DNA of 63,457 nucleotides from Bacteroidales bacterium. Its GTDB lineage: Bacteria; Bacteroidota; Bacteroidia; Bacteroidales; Muribaculaceae. The notes under the pieces are model-generated. The model saw only the letters and a list, made by a program, of their open reading frames with translations, made no database searches and was not told the origin of the DNA. Positions 8,637 through 18,306 of the stretch are shown in pieces (positions within the stretch are counted from its first letter, which is position 1; every line of letters starts with the position of its first letter). The stretch spans positions 31,534-94,990 of the forward strand of contig JAJBUG010000055.1 in NCBI GenBank assembly GCA_020860515.1. Reading direction: 5' to 3'. Position numbers and translations under genes: made by a program.

Positions 8637-9899
8637 ATGGAATTAAAAAGAGTTGTTGTGACTGGCCTCGGCTGTCTCTCGCCTATTGGCAACAGCGTGG
8701 CTGACACGTGGGAAAACGCCAAGAAGGGAGTTAGCGGAGCTGGCCCCATTACGCACTTTGATGCGTCTCTGTTCAAGACTCAGTTCGCTTGTGAAGTCAA
8801 GGGCTTCAATTCGGACGAGCATTTCGACCGTCGAAAAGTGCGTCAACTCGACCTTTACGCTCAATATGCCCTAGTAGCAGCCCGCCAGGCAGTTGACGAT
8901 GCCAACTTGCTGGCCGAGAGCGTCAATAGGGATCGAGTTGGCGTAATAGTCGCTGCCGGCATTGGCGGCCTCCATACCTTTGAGGAAGAGGCTGGATACT
9001 ATGCCATCAATGCCGACAAGGGTCCGCGCTACAGCCCATTCTTCATTCCGAAGATGATTGCTGACATCGCATCTGGCCACATTTCTATGGAATATGGCTT
9101 CCATGGCCCTAATTATGGCATTGTCTCTGCTTGTGCTTCTTCCAACAATGCTATCATCGACGCGTTCAACCTCATTCGTCTCGGCAAGGCCGATGCGATT
9201 GTGACTGGCGGCGCCGAGGCAGCTATCTATCCCGCAGGTGTTGGAGGATTCAATTCAATGCACGCCATCAGCGCCGACAATGACAATCCGCAGGGAGCTT
9301 CTCGCCCCTTCAGCAAGAGCCGCAACGGATTCGTGATGGGCGAAGGCAGTGCAATTCTCATTCTTGAAGAGCTCGAGCATGCAAAGGCTCGCGGAGCGAA
9401 GATTTATGCTGAGGTAGCAGGCGGAGGCCTTTCGGCTGACGCTTACCATATCACAGCTACTCACCCCGATGGCTTGGGAGCTAAGTTAGCCATGCAAGCC
9501 GCTCTTGACGATGCGGGGATGCAGCCCAGCGATATCGACTACATCAATGCTCACGGCACCAGCACACCCGTTGGCGACGTGTCAGAGGTGAAGGCTATCA
9601 TCGACGTATTCGGCGATGCAGCCTACAAGTTGAATATCTCTTCGACCAAGTCGATGACTGGCCACCTGCTCGGCGCCACTGGCGCTATTGAGGCCATGTT
9701 CAGCACAATGGCTATCGTAGAGGGTACGATACCCCCCACAATCAACCATGCTGAGGATGACCAAGACGAGGAAATAGACTATAATCTCAACTTCACCTTC
9801 AACAAGGCTCAGCATCGCGAAGTGCGCGCAGCCCTCTCCAACTCGTTTGGTTTCGGCGGCCACAACGCTACCCTGATCCTCAAGAAGTATGAAGCTTGA
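8637..9899 (+). CDS. fabF: Beta-ketoacyl-ACP synthase II
   Basis: Condenses malonyl-ACP with acyl-ACP in fatty-acid elongation. The catalytic triad is visible: Cys in VSACASSNNAI, His in NAHGTSTPVGD, and His in STKSMTGHLLGATGA. The start at 8637 (MELKRVVVTGLGCLSP) matches the family; an upstream in-frame extension from 8559 overlaps acpP and has no homology-like features, so it is rejected. 420 aa is the usual length. Co-transcribed with acpP and followed by a terminator. Confidence 0.96.
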   Translation: MELKRVVVTGLGCLSPIGNSVADTWENAKKGVSGAGPITHFDASLFKTQFACEVKGFNSDEHFDRRKVRQLDLYAQYALVAARQAVDDANLLAESVNRDRVGVIVAAGIGGLHTFEEEAGYYAINADKGPRYSPFFIPKMIADIASGHISMEYGFHGPNYGIVSACASSNNAIIDAFNLIRLGKADAIVTGGAEAAIYPAGVGGFNSMHAISADNDNPQGASRPFSKSRNGFVMGEGSAILILEELEHAKARGAKIYAEVAGGGLSADAYHITATHPDGLGAKLAMQAALDDAGMQPSDIDYINAHGTSTPVGDVSEVKAIIDVFGDAAYKLNISSTKSMTGHLLGATGAIEAMFSTMAIVEGTIPPTINHAEDDQDEEIDYNLNFTFNKAQHREVRAALSNSFGFGGHNATLILKKYEA

Positions 9900-9937
9900 T
9901 TTCCCCTAATAGATTTCATTTTTTATCCCCTTTCTTC

Positions 9938-9977
9938 AACGGCTCCATCGTGAGATGAGGCCGTTTGTTTCTTTTTA
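9938..9977 (+). terminator. Intrinsic terminator after fabF
   Basis: Hairpin with arms aacggcctcatc-like (9938-9966, small internal mismatch) followed by a run of T. Confidence 0.8.
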
Positions 9978-10001
9978 TACCCTAATATCTATAAATGCCT
10001 T

Positions 10002-10373
10002 ATGAGAAAAATAGTGATATTTGCAGCCTTCGCTGCAGTGTTGGCTATGGGCCGCACTGCTGAGAAATTCCCGGTGAGGATTGAGCGCGAGTCGATAGTG
10101 ATCACCCCCGATAGCGCAGGCGTGCGCGCTGTGGTCACATTGGCCAACGACCTCGACGAAGGTGCAGAATGCATCCTGGCCACCTATTGGCTGTCAGCCT
10201 CAGGGGATACCCTTGCGGTGAAGCATAGCTATACTCACGTGCCAGCCCAGGGCACATGGACATTCGACATGTCAGTGCCAATGGCCCAGCGCCCTGCTTC
10301 GGTGTCGATGGATCTGCGCGGCGACGGCTTTGTCAACCAGTCGATCGACAGGTACAGCCTCGCGATACCTTAA
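10002..10373 (+). CDS. Small exported protein of unknown function
   Basis: 123-aa protein with an N-terminal hydrophobic stretch (IVIFAAFAAVLAMG) that looks like a signal peptide, then a beta-rich domain (FPVRIERESIVITPD, GTWTFDMSVPM). It resembles a single Ig-like or beta-sandwich module about 100 aa long. No known motif is recognised and no partner gene is adjacent. Probably periplasmic or surface-exposed; function unknown. Confidence 0.7.
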   Translation: MRKIVIFAAFAAVLAMGRTAEKFPVRIERESIVITPDSAGVRAVVTLANDLDEGAECILATYWLSASGDTLAVKHSYTHVPAQGTWTFDMSVPMAQRPASVSMDLRGDGFVNQSIDRYSLAIP

Positions 10374-10411
10374 TAAATGTTAAAATTCTTGACAAATACC
10401 CAGGCATTTTG

Positions 10412-10735
10412 TAATTTTGTAATCCGAATATGAGGAAGAGCCTTCGTTGGGGCTTCATCACATAGTTCAGAACATTTTTTGTGCAACCAAATAGTAAAAA
10501 ATTCAGTGTATATGGTAGTATTATTATCATATAGCATTTTGCATACCTACAAGAAACACCCCGATGCCTTCAGGCCCTGGGGCGCTGACCTATGTGCTAT
10601 GGCCCATGGCGGCTTGTGGCGCAGCAGGAAGTCGCGCCGAGGCTTGGAGCATGATTTTTCCCAATACCCCCAATCACACTAATTTACCCCCAAGCATCTA
10701 TGCTGGCCCTGGGCACGAGCTGCCCGGGGCTTTTT
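10412..10735 (+). ncRNA. Candidate untranslated transcript between two genes
   Basis: This 480-nt gap has a TAATTTTG -7-like box at 10412-10419 and a strong GC hairpin with T tract at 10706-10735. Between them are two short ORFs without convincing protein character, while 10560-10650 is much more GC-rich than the rest of the gap and can form hairpins (for example ggcgc...gcgcc). A small RNA or leader of about 300 nt is possible. It does not match the conserved cores of tmRNA, SRP RNA or RNase P RNA that I can recall. Confidence 0.3.
10706..10735 (+). terminator. Intrinsic terminator upstream of the DUF5107 gene
   Basis: Ten-base arms (GCCCTGGGCA and TGCCCGGGGC, one mismatch) with a five-base loop, followed by TTTTTCTGATTTTT. 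Confidence 0.75.
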
Positions 10736-10767
10736 CTGATTTTTATCTGAAATGTAACATGAAAAAT

Positions 10768-10798
10768 TTTGTGATGCCAAATAAATCCCTTAATTTTG
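10768..10798 (+). promoter_or_regulatory. Promoter of the DUF5107/TPR gene
   Basis: Textbook Bacteroidota promoter: TTTG at 10768-10771, 19-nt spacer, TAATTTTG at 10791-10798. The ATG follows 56 nt later. Confidence 0.8.
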
Positions 10799-10853
10799 TG
10801 CATTGGGAATAACAAACCAACCAAAATTATCAACCAACCACAGAGACACGACC

Positions 10854-13800
10854 ATGAGAAAGACAATCCTTACTTCACTGCTGTTGGCCCCTTGGGCTCT
10901 GAGCGCGAGCGCGCCGGTCACGATGGAGCATAACCGTGAGGCTATTCCCACCTATCAAGTGGGACCAGCAGAAATCAATCCTGTTTTCTTCACAGGGCGC
11001 GTATATCAAGGGGCCGAGGGCTATATCTATCCTTATCCCCTGTTTGATGTGCTTACCGATAGCATAGTTGACAAGGAATACGACGTGCTGCGCCTTGCCA
11101 ACGAATGGGTCGACATTGCTATGCTGCCTGAAATCGGAGGCCGCATTTTCCGAGCCCATGACCTAACGAACCAGTATCCATTCTTCTACACCCAGTCGGG
11201 CATCAAGCCAGCATTGATCGGAATGTTGGGCGCGTGGCTTTCCGGCGGCGTGGAATGGAATGTGCCCGACCATCATCGCGCCACCAGCTATATGCCCGTT
11301 GACTACACCATGATTGAAAATCCCGATGGATCGAAAACAGTCTGGGTAGGGGAAACCGAACTTCGCCATCGCCTGAAATGGTCGGTAGGCGTCACGGTGC
11401 ATCCCGGTCGCTCGTGGGTCGAGGCCAAGGTGAAGGTTATGAATCCCACATCGATGATTCAGTCGATGCTGTATTGGGCCAATGTATCGGTGCATTGCAA
11501 TGAGGATTATCAAGTGATTTTCCCACCAGATGTAAACGTAGGTGTGGATCATCATAAGGTGTATTTCACCAATTGGCCCGAAGGTCCTATCTCGCCTCGT
11601 GGAAAGGAGATTGGCGACCAATCATGGTGGAAAACTTTCACCCAAGGCACACGCTCGATATTTGCATGGGGAAGCGAGATGGAATTCCTTGCAGGCTATG
11701 ATTTTGGTCAGGATGCTGGCACTGTGCATGTAGCCAACCGCCATGTGGTGCCAGGCAAGAAATTCTTCCTCTGGGGCAACAATCCGCACGGACAGATGTG
11801 GAATACCATTCTCAGTGACAAAGATGGCCATTACCTCGAATTGATGGTGGGCGCATATAGCGACAACCAACCCGACTACAGTTGGATTAATCCCGGCGAG
11901 GTGCGTGAGTTCAGCCAAATCTGGTACCCCATCAAGGGCATCAAGGGCGTGAAAAATGCTACCACAGAGGGCGCTGTCAATTTTGAACCATCGGCAAATA
12001 AGGCTGACAGCTACTTAGTGGGATTTTGCTCTACCACCGCTCGCAGGAATGCTCGCGTGCTTGTAAAAAATGGCGATAAAGTGATTCTTGACAAAAAGAT
12101 CGATATTGACCCCGACAATTACTTCTTAGAGGAGGTGGCCATGGGCAATGTGAAAAATCCCTCTGCTCTGTATGCAGCATTGCTTGATTCGGCAGGGAAT
12201 GTGTTAGTTGATTACAGCCCTATAAAGTTTAATCAAGATGAAGAACTTCCAAAAGTGATCGATGGCACCAAGCCGGTAAAGGATTATGATACAGTGGAAG
12301 AGCTCTACTTGGCAGGATTGAGAGTTGACCAGTTCAACAATGCAAGGCTCGATTACATGGATTTCTACCGCGAAGCCTTGGCTCGCGATTCGATGGATGC
12401 GCGCGTAAATATCGAGGTAGGCAAGCATTATCTGCGTCAAGGCAGGTGGAATTTGGCCGAAACTCACCTGCAGCGTGCTTTGTCACGCCTTAGCCATGAC
12501 TATACGCGTGTAAAAAATGCCGAGCCGCATTTCTATTTGGGATGGCTTTATGCGCTTACTGGGCGCGATCATGATGCCAACAATCAGTTCTGGGCTGCCA
12601 CCTGGACGCCTGAGTTCAAACATCGCGCCTATTACGAATTAGCCTTGATAGATGCTCGCGCAGGCGATTATGCCCATGCTCTCGAGATGGTCAATGAGAG
12701 CTTAAACACTGGCATGCGCGATGTGCAGGCTCATTGCCTCAAGGCATATCTTCATCGTAAATTAGGTCAGAGCGATCAAGCCCAAGCCGAAATTGCCGCT
12801 GCCCAGTCAATCGATCCGCTTGATTATTGGTCGGCAGCCGAGGCATGTGCTGCCACTTCATCTCCAGCTGCATTCATTTCTGATGCTGCCAACCATAATA
12901 ACAAAGGCTTGGTGGCAGTGCAGGAGTTGTTGGAGGTAGCTTGCAATTATCTAAGCGTTGGTGACTCAGCGCAAGCGCTTGCCCTTATTGATGCGGCCAT
13001 AGCCGAAGTAGGGGAGCCATACGCTCAATCGCCTTTGGTGCAATATTATCGAGCCTATTGCTTAAATTCGCTCGGGAGCGCTGAGCAAGCTTTGACTGCA
13101 ATTACTTTGGCCTCTGGTCTTTCGCATATCAATCAGTATCCAATGCGCATTGAGGAGGTGGGGATGTTGGAATCTCTGGTGGCGTTAGTTCCTGATGACG
13201 CCAAGCTGCATTATAATTTGGGAAATCTGTTGTACTATCTCGGTCAGAAACCCGAGGGCATTGACCAATGGCTTGCCTCGGCTGATTTGGAACCAGGATT
13301 TGCCACAGTCAATCGCAACTTGGGTTTTGCTTACGGACAATTGGGCGACCTCGACAAAGCTATCATATGTTATGATGTGGCAATCGCTGCTAACCCTGAT
13401 GATGCGCTGTTGCTTACTGAATCCGACAAACTATGGCAGCGCGCTCGCAAGCCCGAGACCGACCGCTTGGCTCGTCTTGAACAGCGGATTGGCACTGTGC
13501 TGAAGCACGATGATGCGGTGATGCGTCTGGTGGCTCTTTATAATTCATCGGGTCAGTACGACAAGGCCATCGACCTGCTCGACAATCGCCATTTCCATCT
13601 GTGGGAAGGCGGAGGCGAGGTGCACGGCCTCTATGCCGATGCCCACCTCCTTTACGGCAAGCAATTGCTCAGCGATGGCAAATATGCAGATGCCATTTCA
13701 CATTTTGAGCGTGCCGACCTCTATCCGCAAAATCTTGAAGTGCCCCAGCCAGCTGCAGGTGGTGCTTATACTGCCAAGGCTCATTATCTGATGGGATTGG

Positions 13801-14159
13801 CTTATGATGGGCTTGGCAATGCCGACGAGGCAAAGGCCCATTACCAAATTTCCGCCGATTCCTCGGGCGAAGGCTGGCTGAGCGACCGCCATTATTATCG
13901 AGCCATGTCTAATCGCAAGCTTGGCAATGAGGAAGCCGCATCGCAGGCATCAGAGAAATTGAAAGCAGCCATTGAGCGTTCGCGCCAGTCGCTGATGGAC
14001 AGTTATGCCAAATTCGGAGATGCCGACTCATCATCGGGCCAGAGCAAATTGGAATACCTCACCGCCCTCTCACTCGAACTCGACGGCGACCCCCAAGCTG
14101 CCTCCCAACACATGCAGCAAGCCCGTTCCCTCGACCCCTCCAACCTCTGGGCCCGCTAA
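10854..14159 (+). CDS. Secreted DUF5107 / tetratricopeptide repeat protein
   Basis: About 1101 aa. A signal peptide (MRKTILTSLLLAPWALSASA) is followed by a DUF5107 domain (about 20-420) with the conserved NEWVDIAMLPEIGGRIFRAH and YWANVSVHCN segments; the fold resembles galactose-mutarotase/lyase-like sugar-binding proteins. From about residue 480 to the end there are many TPR repeats (ALARDSMDARVNIEVGKHYL, LHYNLGNLLYYLGQ, ATVNRNLGFAYGQLGD). DUF5107-TPR proteins are common in carbohydrate-degrading Bacteroidota, but here no SusC/D pair is adjacent, so the substrate is unknown. The start at 10854 follows a clear promoter; the upstream in-frame extension is rejected. Confidence 0.85.
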   Translation: MRKTILTSLLLAPWALSASAPVTMEHNREAIPTYQVGPAEINPVFFTGRVYQGAEGYIYPYPLFDVLTDSIVDKEYDVLRLANEWVDIAMLPEIGGRIFRAHDLTNQYPFFYTQSGIKPALIGMLGAWLSGGVEWNVPDHHRATSYMPVDYTMIENPDGSKTVWVGETELRHRLKWSVGVTVHPGRSWVEAKVKVMNPTSMIQSMLYWANVSVHCNEDYQVIFPPDVNVGVDHHKVYFTNWPEGPISPRGKEIGDQSWWKTFTQGTRSIFAWGSEMEFLAGYDFGQDAGTVHVANRHVVPGKKFFLWGNNPHGQMWNTILSDKDGHYLELMVGAYSDNQPDYSWINPGEVREFSQIWYPIKGIKGVKNATTEGAVNFEPSANKADSYLVGFCSTTARRNARVLVKNGDKVILDKKIDIDPDNYFLEEVAMGNVKNPSALYAALLDSAGNVLVDYSPIKFNQDEELPKVIDGTKPVKDYDTVEELYLAGLRVDQFNNARLDYMDFYREALARDSMDARVNIEVGKHYLRQGRWNLAETHLQRALSRLSHDYTRVKNAEPHFYLGWLYALTGRDHDANNQFWAATWTPEFKHRAYYELALIDARAGDYAHALEMVNESLNTGMRDVQAHCLKAYLHRKLGQSDQAQAEIAAAQSIDPLDYWSAAEACAATSSPAAFISDAANHNNKGLVAVQELLEVACNYLSVGDSAQALALIDAAIAEVGEPYAQSPLVQYYRAYCLNSLGSAEQALTAITLASGLSHINQYPMRIEEVGMLESLVALVPDDAKLHYNLGNLLYYLGQKPEGIDQWLASADLEPGFATVNRNLGFAYGQLGDLDKAIICYDVAIAANPDDALLLTESDKLWQRARKPETDRLARLEQRIGTVLKHDDAVMRLVALYNSSGQYDKAIDLLDNRHFHLWEGGGEVHGLYADAHLLYGKQLLSDGKYADAISHFERADLYPQNLEVPQPAAGGAYTAKAHYLMGLAYDGLGNADEAKAHYQISADSSGEGWLSDRHYYRAMSNRKLGNEEAASQASEKLKAAIERSRQSLMDSYAKFGDADSSSGQSKLEYLTALSLELDGDPQAASQHMQQARSLDPSNLWAR

Positions 14160-14165
14160 CCAACC

Positions 14166-14189
14166 AAGGGGGGCGATTTCGCCCCCCTT
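14166..14189. terminator. Bidirectional terminator between converging genes
   Basis: Perfect 10-bp GC-rich stem (AAGGGGGGCG / CGCCCCCCTT) with a four-base loop, between the DUF5107 gene and hsdR, which converge here. Confidence 0.8.
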
Positions 14190-14198
14190 GCTCAATCC

Positions 14199-17100
14199 TT
14201 ACTTGATTGGTGATTTGTCTTTGGGAATAAAGACTGGCGCACCGGGGTAATATACCTCGGGCTGGAATTGGGCTACCAATTTCATTGGGTCAATTTCAGG
14301 CGCATCTAATTGCTTGGTGAGAGAATATAGGAAATATTGATTCTCAGGTTCCATATCGCGCGGATAACCCAAAGTTTTCATCACGGCTGCATTGGCAAAT
14401 TTCACCTCTGATGCAACCTCGAAATACCAATATTGGCTTGGATTCTCCAAGTTGTAAAGGAGTAGATGTGAAACACTATTTGTCTGACTTTCCGTGGGGA
14501 TAATAGCACCTTTTCGATCGCCAAAAGCTCGTATATTGTATATCCCATTTTTAGCAATCCATTCAAGATGTTCAGGACCAACGCAAGCTCCTACTAAGAG
14601 CGACTCATTGAATTTGCCTCTTGATTCAGCTGCATCTTTTGCCTCCCACAGATAGAATTTAATATCAGGTTTAATGATATTGCCAGGAATGTCAAGGTCA
14701 ATATTTCCACCCATTTCCAAATCAGTAACCGATACCATCGTAGCATACACATACATTGCCACTATGATATGGATTGCCGCTGGCAATTCAGCTTCGGGAA
14801 GTTTAGGAGCCGTATGGGAATCCATATTGCGCCAATCATACACCATCTGATAATACTGGTTGAATGGCGCATTCTTGGGATTCTGATTATTGTAGAGCTT
14901 TTTGAGGTCAGGGAATTGCTTGGCTATTTCTACAAAACCACTGCTCTTGTCACATACAAATTCTTTTCCCTCACGTAGATAATACAGCTTGCGCAGGAAA
15001 GCCTCGTACTGAGTGACAAGCGTGCGGAATCGATCGCGGCGATCTTCATCGCGCGAGTTCTCGGCGCGATAAATGAAATTCAGGGTGCGACGCAGAGAAT
15101 TATTCAACCCGTCAAGATTATCGGTAGTTTCGGCATTGACTGTCTTGAAAAATACATTCAACACCTCGTTGAGCTCACGGTAACATTTGCCACAGAAATT
15201 GGCGAAATCCGCCTCCAAATCAGCCTTCATTTTCTTGATAAGGTCAATTTCATCATACGATGGATTCACCTTATCCATAATCTGATTAAAGATGGCATGA
15301 TAGATATTGCTTTGCAGATTATCCTGATTTTGCCAGAATTTGGTGGCTAATTCATTTGATGCCTCTGCCACTTGGGCAAATGCCTGAATTGTAGCATTCT
15401 CCACGCTTTGAAATGCCACATCCTGGTCATTATTAATTACCGCATCAATCACAGTGTCATCGGTAGTGACTGCATCAACCACCTTGTCGAACTGCAAGCG
15501 CACCAAATCCTCGTCCTTGAAATCGAAATTGCCCAGCACTGAATTGAAAAGATCTACAATCACGCTTACTCGCTCCATTTCGATTGGCGGGATGCCTACC
15601 TTGGCAGTGGCAGTAGGCACTGGATCAATCGTAGTATTCTCATTATCCAGCGTGATATCAATGGTACCTTGGTTTTGTGAACGATAGCTCTGGTAGCTTA
15701 CAGCCTCAATCAAGCCCTCGGTCCAATCTTCTTGCTGGAGCTTTGGCAGTTTGCCTAAAAGGAATCGATAGAAAGTGGATCGCTTTTGCCATTCCACGCT
15801 TGCCGATGGGAGAATCGTTACCAAAAACTCATAGGTGCGCACGAATTTCTTCATCGCTGACTTCACAGCAATCTTGGTGTCATCGCTTGGAATAGCTTTA
15901 AACAATTCTGCTGATTGGTCAAGAATGGGATCCAATTTGTCGCGGTCAGCACCTTCCCAGAATTTCTTATTGAAATCGTTCAATTGCGCATCTGAGTAGA
16001 TATGGGCATCCTCTACGATTTCCACCAGGTCATTGAGCTTGTTAGGGTCTGTTTCCCCTGACAAGAGAGTAGTGCGGTAATATCGCTGAAAATCTGCTTG
16101 AATGTCCTCTGCATTGTTCACGAAGTCAAGGATAAAGGTTTTCTTGCCAGGCTTGGCACGATTAAGGCGAGAAAGTGTCTGCACTGTCTTGACATCCTTC
16201 AATGGTTTGTCAACGTACATGGCGCATAGCAGCGGCTCATCATATCCAGTCTGGAACTTGTCGGCTACGATTAGGAATCTGTAATCACCAGTGCGAAACT
16301 CTTTCTCTATCTTGGAAGAAGGGAACTTGTTAAAGTAGGCTTCATTTACGGTCAGAGTACCCAATTTCTTGTCTCCCGAGAAAGCGATAATAGCTTTATA
16401 GGGGGAGTTTCGTTGCTTTAGCAACTTCTTGACTTCATTATAAAAATCAATGGCGCGCTCCACGCCGGCAGTAACAATCATAGCACGTGCTTGACCTCCA
16501 AGCACAGGTGCTACCTTATCATGGAAGTGTCCAACCATGATTTCAGCCTTCTTGGCTACGGTTTCGGGGCGTGATTCCACCCAATAGCGCAGCTTCTTTT
16601 GGCTCTGATTTTTCTCAAATTCAGGGTCGTCCACAGCGGCTTTCTTAATGCGATAGAAGCTTTGGTAAGTAGTGTAATTTTTCAGCACATCCAAGATAAA
16701 TCCTTCCTCAATGGCTTGCTTCATCGAATAATTATGATAGGGGCGGAATCGGGTTTCTCCCTCATCATCAACATAAGGTGTGCCAAAAGCCTCAAGTGTT
16801 TTATTCTTTGGTGTAGCTGTGAATGCATAGAAATTGGCATTGGGCGCCATCTTCTTGCCCTCTACTACTTCTTGCAGATACACATTCAGTCCATCCTCAT
16901 TGTCCTCAATCTTCACTTTCTGGCATCCAAGTCCTGATAGCACACGATTGAGGTCAGTGGCCATTGAACCCGATTGGCTGCTGTGAGCCTCGTCGATTAT
17001 AATGGCAAATCGGCGATTGCGAAGCTCGGTGCCGATAGTTTTCATAATAATCGGGAACTTATGCACCGTGGTGATTATGATTTTCTTTCCAGCCTTAAGT

Positions 17101-18242
17101 TCTGATTTCAGGGTTTGGCTCTTGTCAGCCCAACCCACAATGCTGGCATTATCTACGAATGCCAGGATATTGTTGCGAATTTGGCGGTCAAGATTCACTC
17201 GGTCTGTCACCACCAAGATCGAGTCAAATTGTGGCGAACCATCGGCTCGCTTGATATTGCTGAGCGAAAAGGCAAGCCAAGTAATCGAATTGCTCTTGCC
17301 CGAACCAGCTGAGTGCTGAATCAAGAATTTCTTTCCTGTGGCTGGGTCAAGACTGTCAGTTACGAGCCGCTGCACCACGTCGAGCTGATGATAGCGAGGC
17401 CAGATGCATTTTTCGGTGGATATGCCTGTTTCTTCATCAATTTCTGTTACCACCTGAGCAAACTGCTCGATTATGCGGCTTAGTTGACGTTTCTCTAAGA
17501 TATTGTGCCACAGGTAGTCGGTTTTTAATCCATTTGGATTCACAGGATTGCCAGCGCCATCGTCACGGCCAAGGGGATCATCGGGATTTTTCAGACCTTT
17601 GTTGAATGGCAAGAACCATGATTTCTCGCCACGCAGCTCAGCGCACATTTTCACCTCTTGGTCATCAACGGCAAAGTGCACAGCGCATCGCTTGGGAGCA
17701 AAAAGCAACTCCTTGGGGTTCCGATCGGTTTGGTATTGCTTTACAGCATGGTCCACATCCTGCTTGGTGAGATTGTTTTTCAACTCCATTGTGATAATGG
17801 GGAGGCCATTGATGAAGATAGCCACATCAATTGAATCCTTGGGCTTCTTATTGCTGAAATGGAGTTGACGGATTACACAGAAGCGATTTTCTGCGTACTG
17901 GCGTTTTGCTTCTTCGTTGGCAGCGTCAGGCACAGGATAGTAGAGGGTAAATGTGTGGGTGCCATGCTGTATGCCCTTGTTGAGCACATCCAGTACGCCG
18001 CGCTGGGATATTTTGTCACGCACACGCTCAAAGAAAGCCTTTTTCTTGCTGGGCGATGAGAATATGCCGCTTTGTTCCACCTTTTTACGCTGGGTGGCAA
18101 ACAAAAAGGCTTCAAGGCGAGCAGTATCCAATCCAAGTGCTGGATCGAAGTCGCTCGACTGTCCTTGGTCATATCCATTCACATCGCGCAGATAGTCAAC
18201 GATAATAGTTTCAAGGCCTTTTTCTGAGGTGTCAGTGCTCAT
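14199..18242 (-). CDS. hsdR: Type I restriction enzyme, R subunit
   Basis: ATP-dependent translocase/endonuclease of a type I restriction-modification system. The nuclease core PD-(D/E)XK is at about residue 145 (INGLPIITMELKN). The helicase motor follows: Walker A SAGSGKSNS (~310), DEAH box IIIDEAHSSQSG (~415), FTATPKNKT, and DRFQTGYDEP-like motif KFQTGYDEP. Length (1347 aa) is at the long end for HsdR and includes a C-terminal helical region that docks to the HsdM2S core. The start at 18242 (MSTDTSEKG) is preferred to an upstream ATG because a promoter box sits at 18270-18277, leaving a leader of about 20 nt. hsdR therefore has its own promoter, with the shared island operator. Confidence 0.95.
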   Translation of the reverse strand: MSTDTSEKGLETIIVDYLRDVNGYDQGQSSDFDPALGLDTARLEAFLFATQRKKVEQSGIFSSPSKKKAFFERVRDKISQRGVLDVLNKGIQHGTHTFTLYYPVPDAANEEAKRQYAENRFCVIRQLHFSNKKPKDSIDVAIFINGLPIITMELKNNLTKQDVDHAVKQYQTDRNPKELLFAPKRCAVHFAVDDQEVKMCAELRGEKSWFLPFNKGLKNPDDPLGRDDGAGNPVNPNGLKTDYLWHNILEKRQLSRIIEQFAQVVTEIDEETGISTEKCIWPRYHQLDVVQRLVTDSLDPATGKKFLIQHSAGSGKSNSITWLAFSLSNIKRADGSPQFDSILVVTDRVNLDRQIRNNILAFVDNASIVGWADKSQTLKSELKAGKKIIITTVHKFPIIMKTIGTELRNRRFAIIIDEAHSSQSGSMATDLNRVLSGLGCQKVKIEDNEDGLNVYLQEVVEGKKMAPNANFYAFTATPKNKTLEAFGTPYVDDEGETRFRPYHNYSMKQAIEEGFILDVLKNYTTYQSFYRIKKAAVDDPEFEKNQSQKKLRYWVESRPETVAKKAEIMVGHFHDKVAPVLGGQARAMIVTAGVERAIDFYNEVKKLLKQRNSPYKAIIAFSGDKKLGTLTVNEAYFNKFPSSKIEKEFRTGDYRFLIVADKFQTGYDEPLLCAMYVDKPLKDVKTVQTLSRLNRAKPGKKTFILDFVNNAEDIQADFQRYYRTTLLSGETDPNKLNDLVEIVEDAHIYSDAQLNDFNKKFWEGADRDKLDPILDQSAELFKAIPSDDTKIAVKSAMKKFVRTYEFLVTILPSASVEWQKRSTFYRFLLGKLPKLQQEDWTEGLIEAVSYQSYRSQNQGTIDITLDNENTTIDPVPTATAKVGIPPIEMERVSVIVDLFNSVLGNFDFKDEDLVRLQFDKVVDAVTTDDTVIDAVINNDQDVAFQSVENATIQAFAQVAEASNELATKFWQNQDNLQSNIYHAIFNQIMDKVNPSYDEIDLIKKMKADLEADFANFCGKCYRELNEVLNVFFKTVNAETTDNLDGLNNSLRRTLNFIYRAENSRDEDRRDRFRTLVTQYEAFLRKLYYLREGKEFVCDKSSGFVEIAKQFPDLKKLYNNQNPKNAPFNQYYQMVYDWRNMDSHTAPKLPEAELPAAIHIIVAMYVYATMVSVTDLEMGGNIDLDIPGNIIKPDIKFYLWEAKDAAESRGKFNESLLVGACVGPEHLEWIAKNGIYNIRAFGDRKGAIIPTESQTNSVSHLLLYNLENPSQYWYFEVASEVKFANAAVMKTLGYPRDMEPENQYFLYSLTKQLDAPEIDPMKLVAQFQPEVYYPGAPVFIPKDKSPIK

Positions 18243-18269
18243 ATCTATTACTTGATTTCGTTTACAATG

Positions 18270-18306
18270 CAAAGTTACTAATCACCGATGCACTCATTGT
18301 GCATCG
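18270..18306 (-). promoter_or_regulatory. Operator-promoter module for hsdR (site 1)
   Basis: A perfect inverted repeat with 8-bp arms and 5-nt spacer (CGATGCAC / GTGCATCG, 18286-18306) overlaps the hsdS stop codon. Exactly 11 nt after the GTGCA core the minus strand reads TAACTTTG (18270-18277). The same arrangement occurs at 25220-25256 and 26381-26417. Confidence 0.8.

Noticed and set aside
10479..10812. Two short ORFs (67 and 82 aa) in the gap before the DUF5107 gene
   Set aside because: They overlap each other, one crosses the terminator and the next promoter, and neither has protein-like composition.
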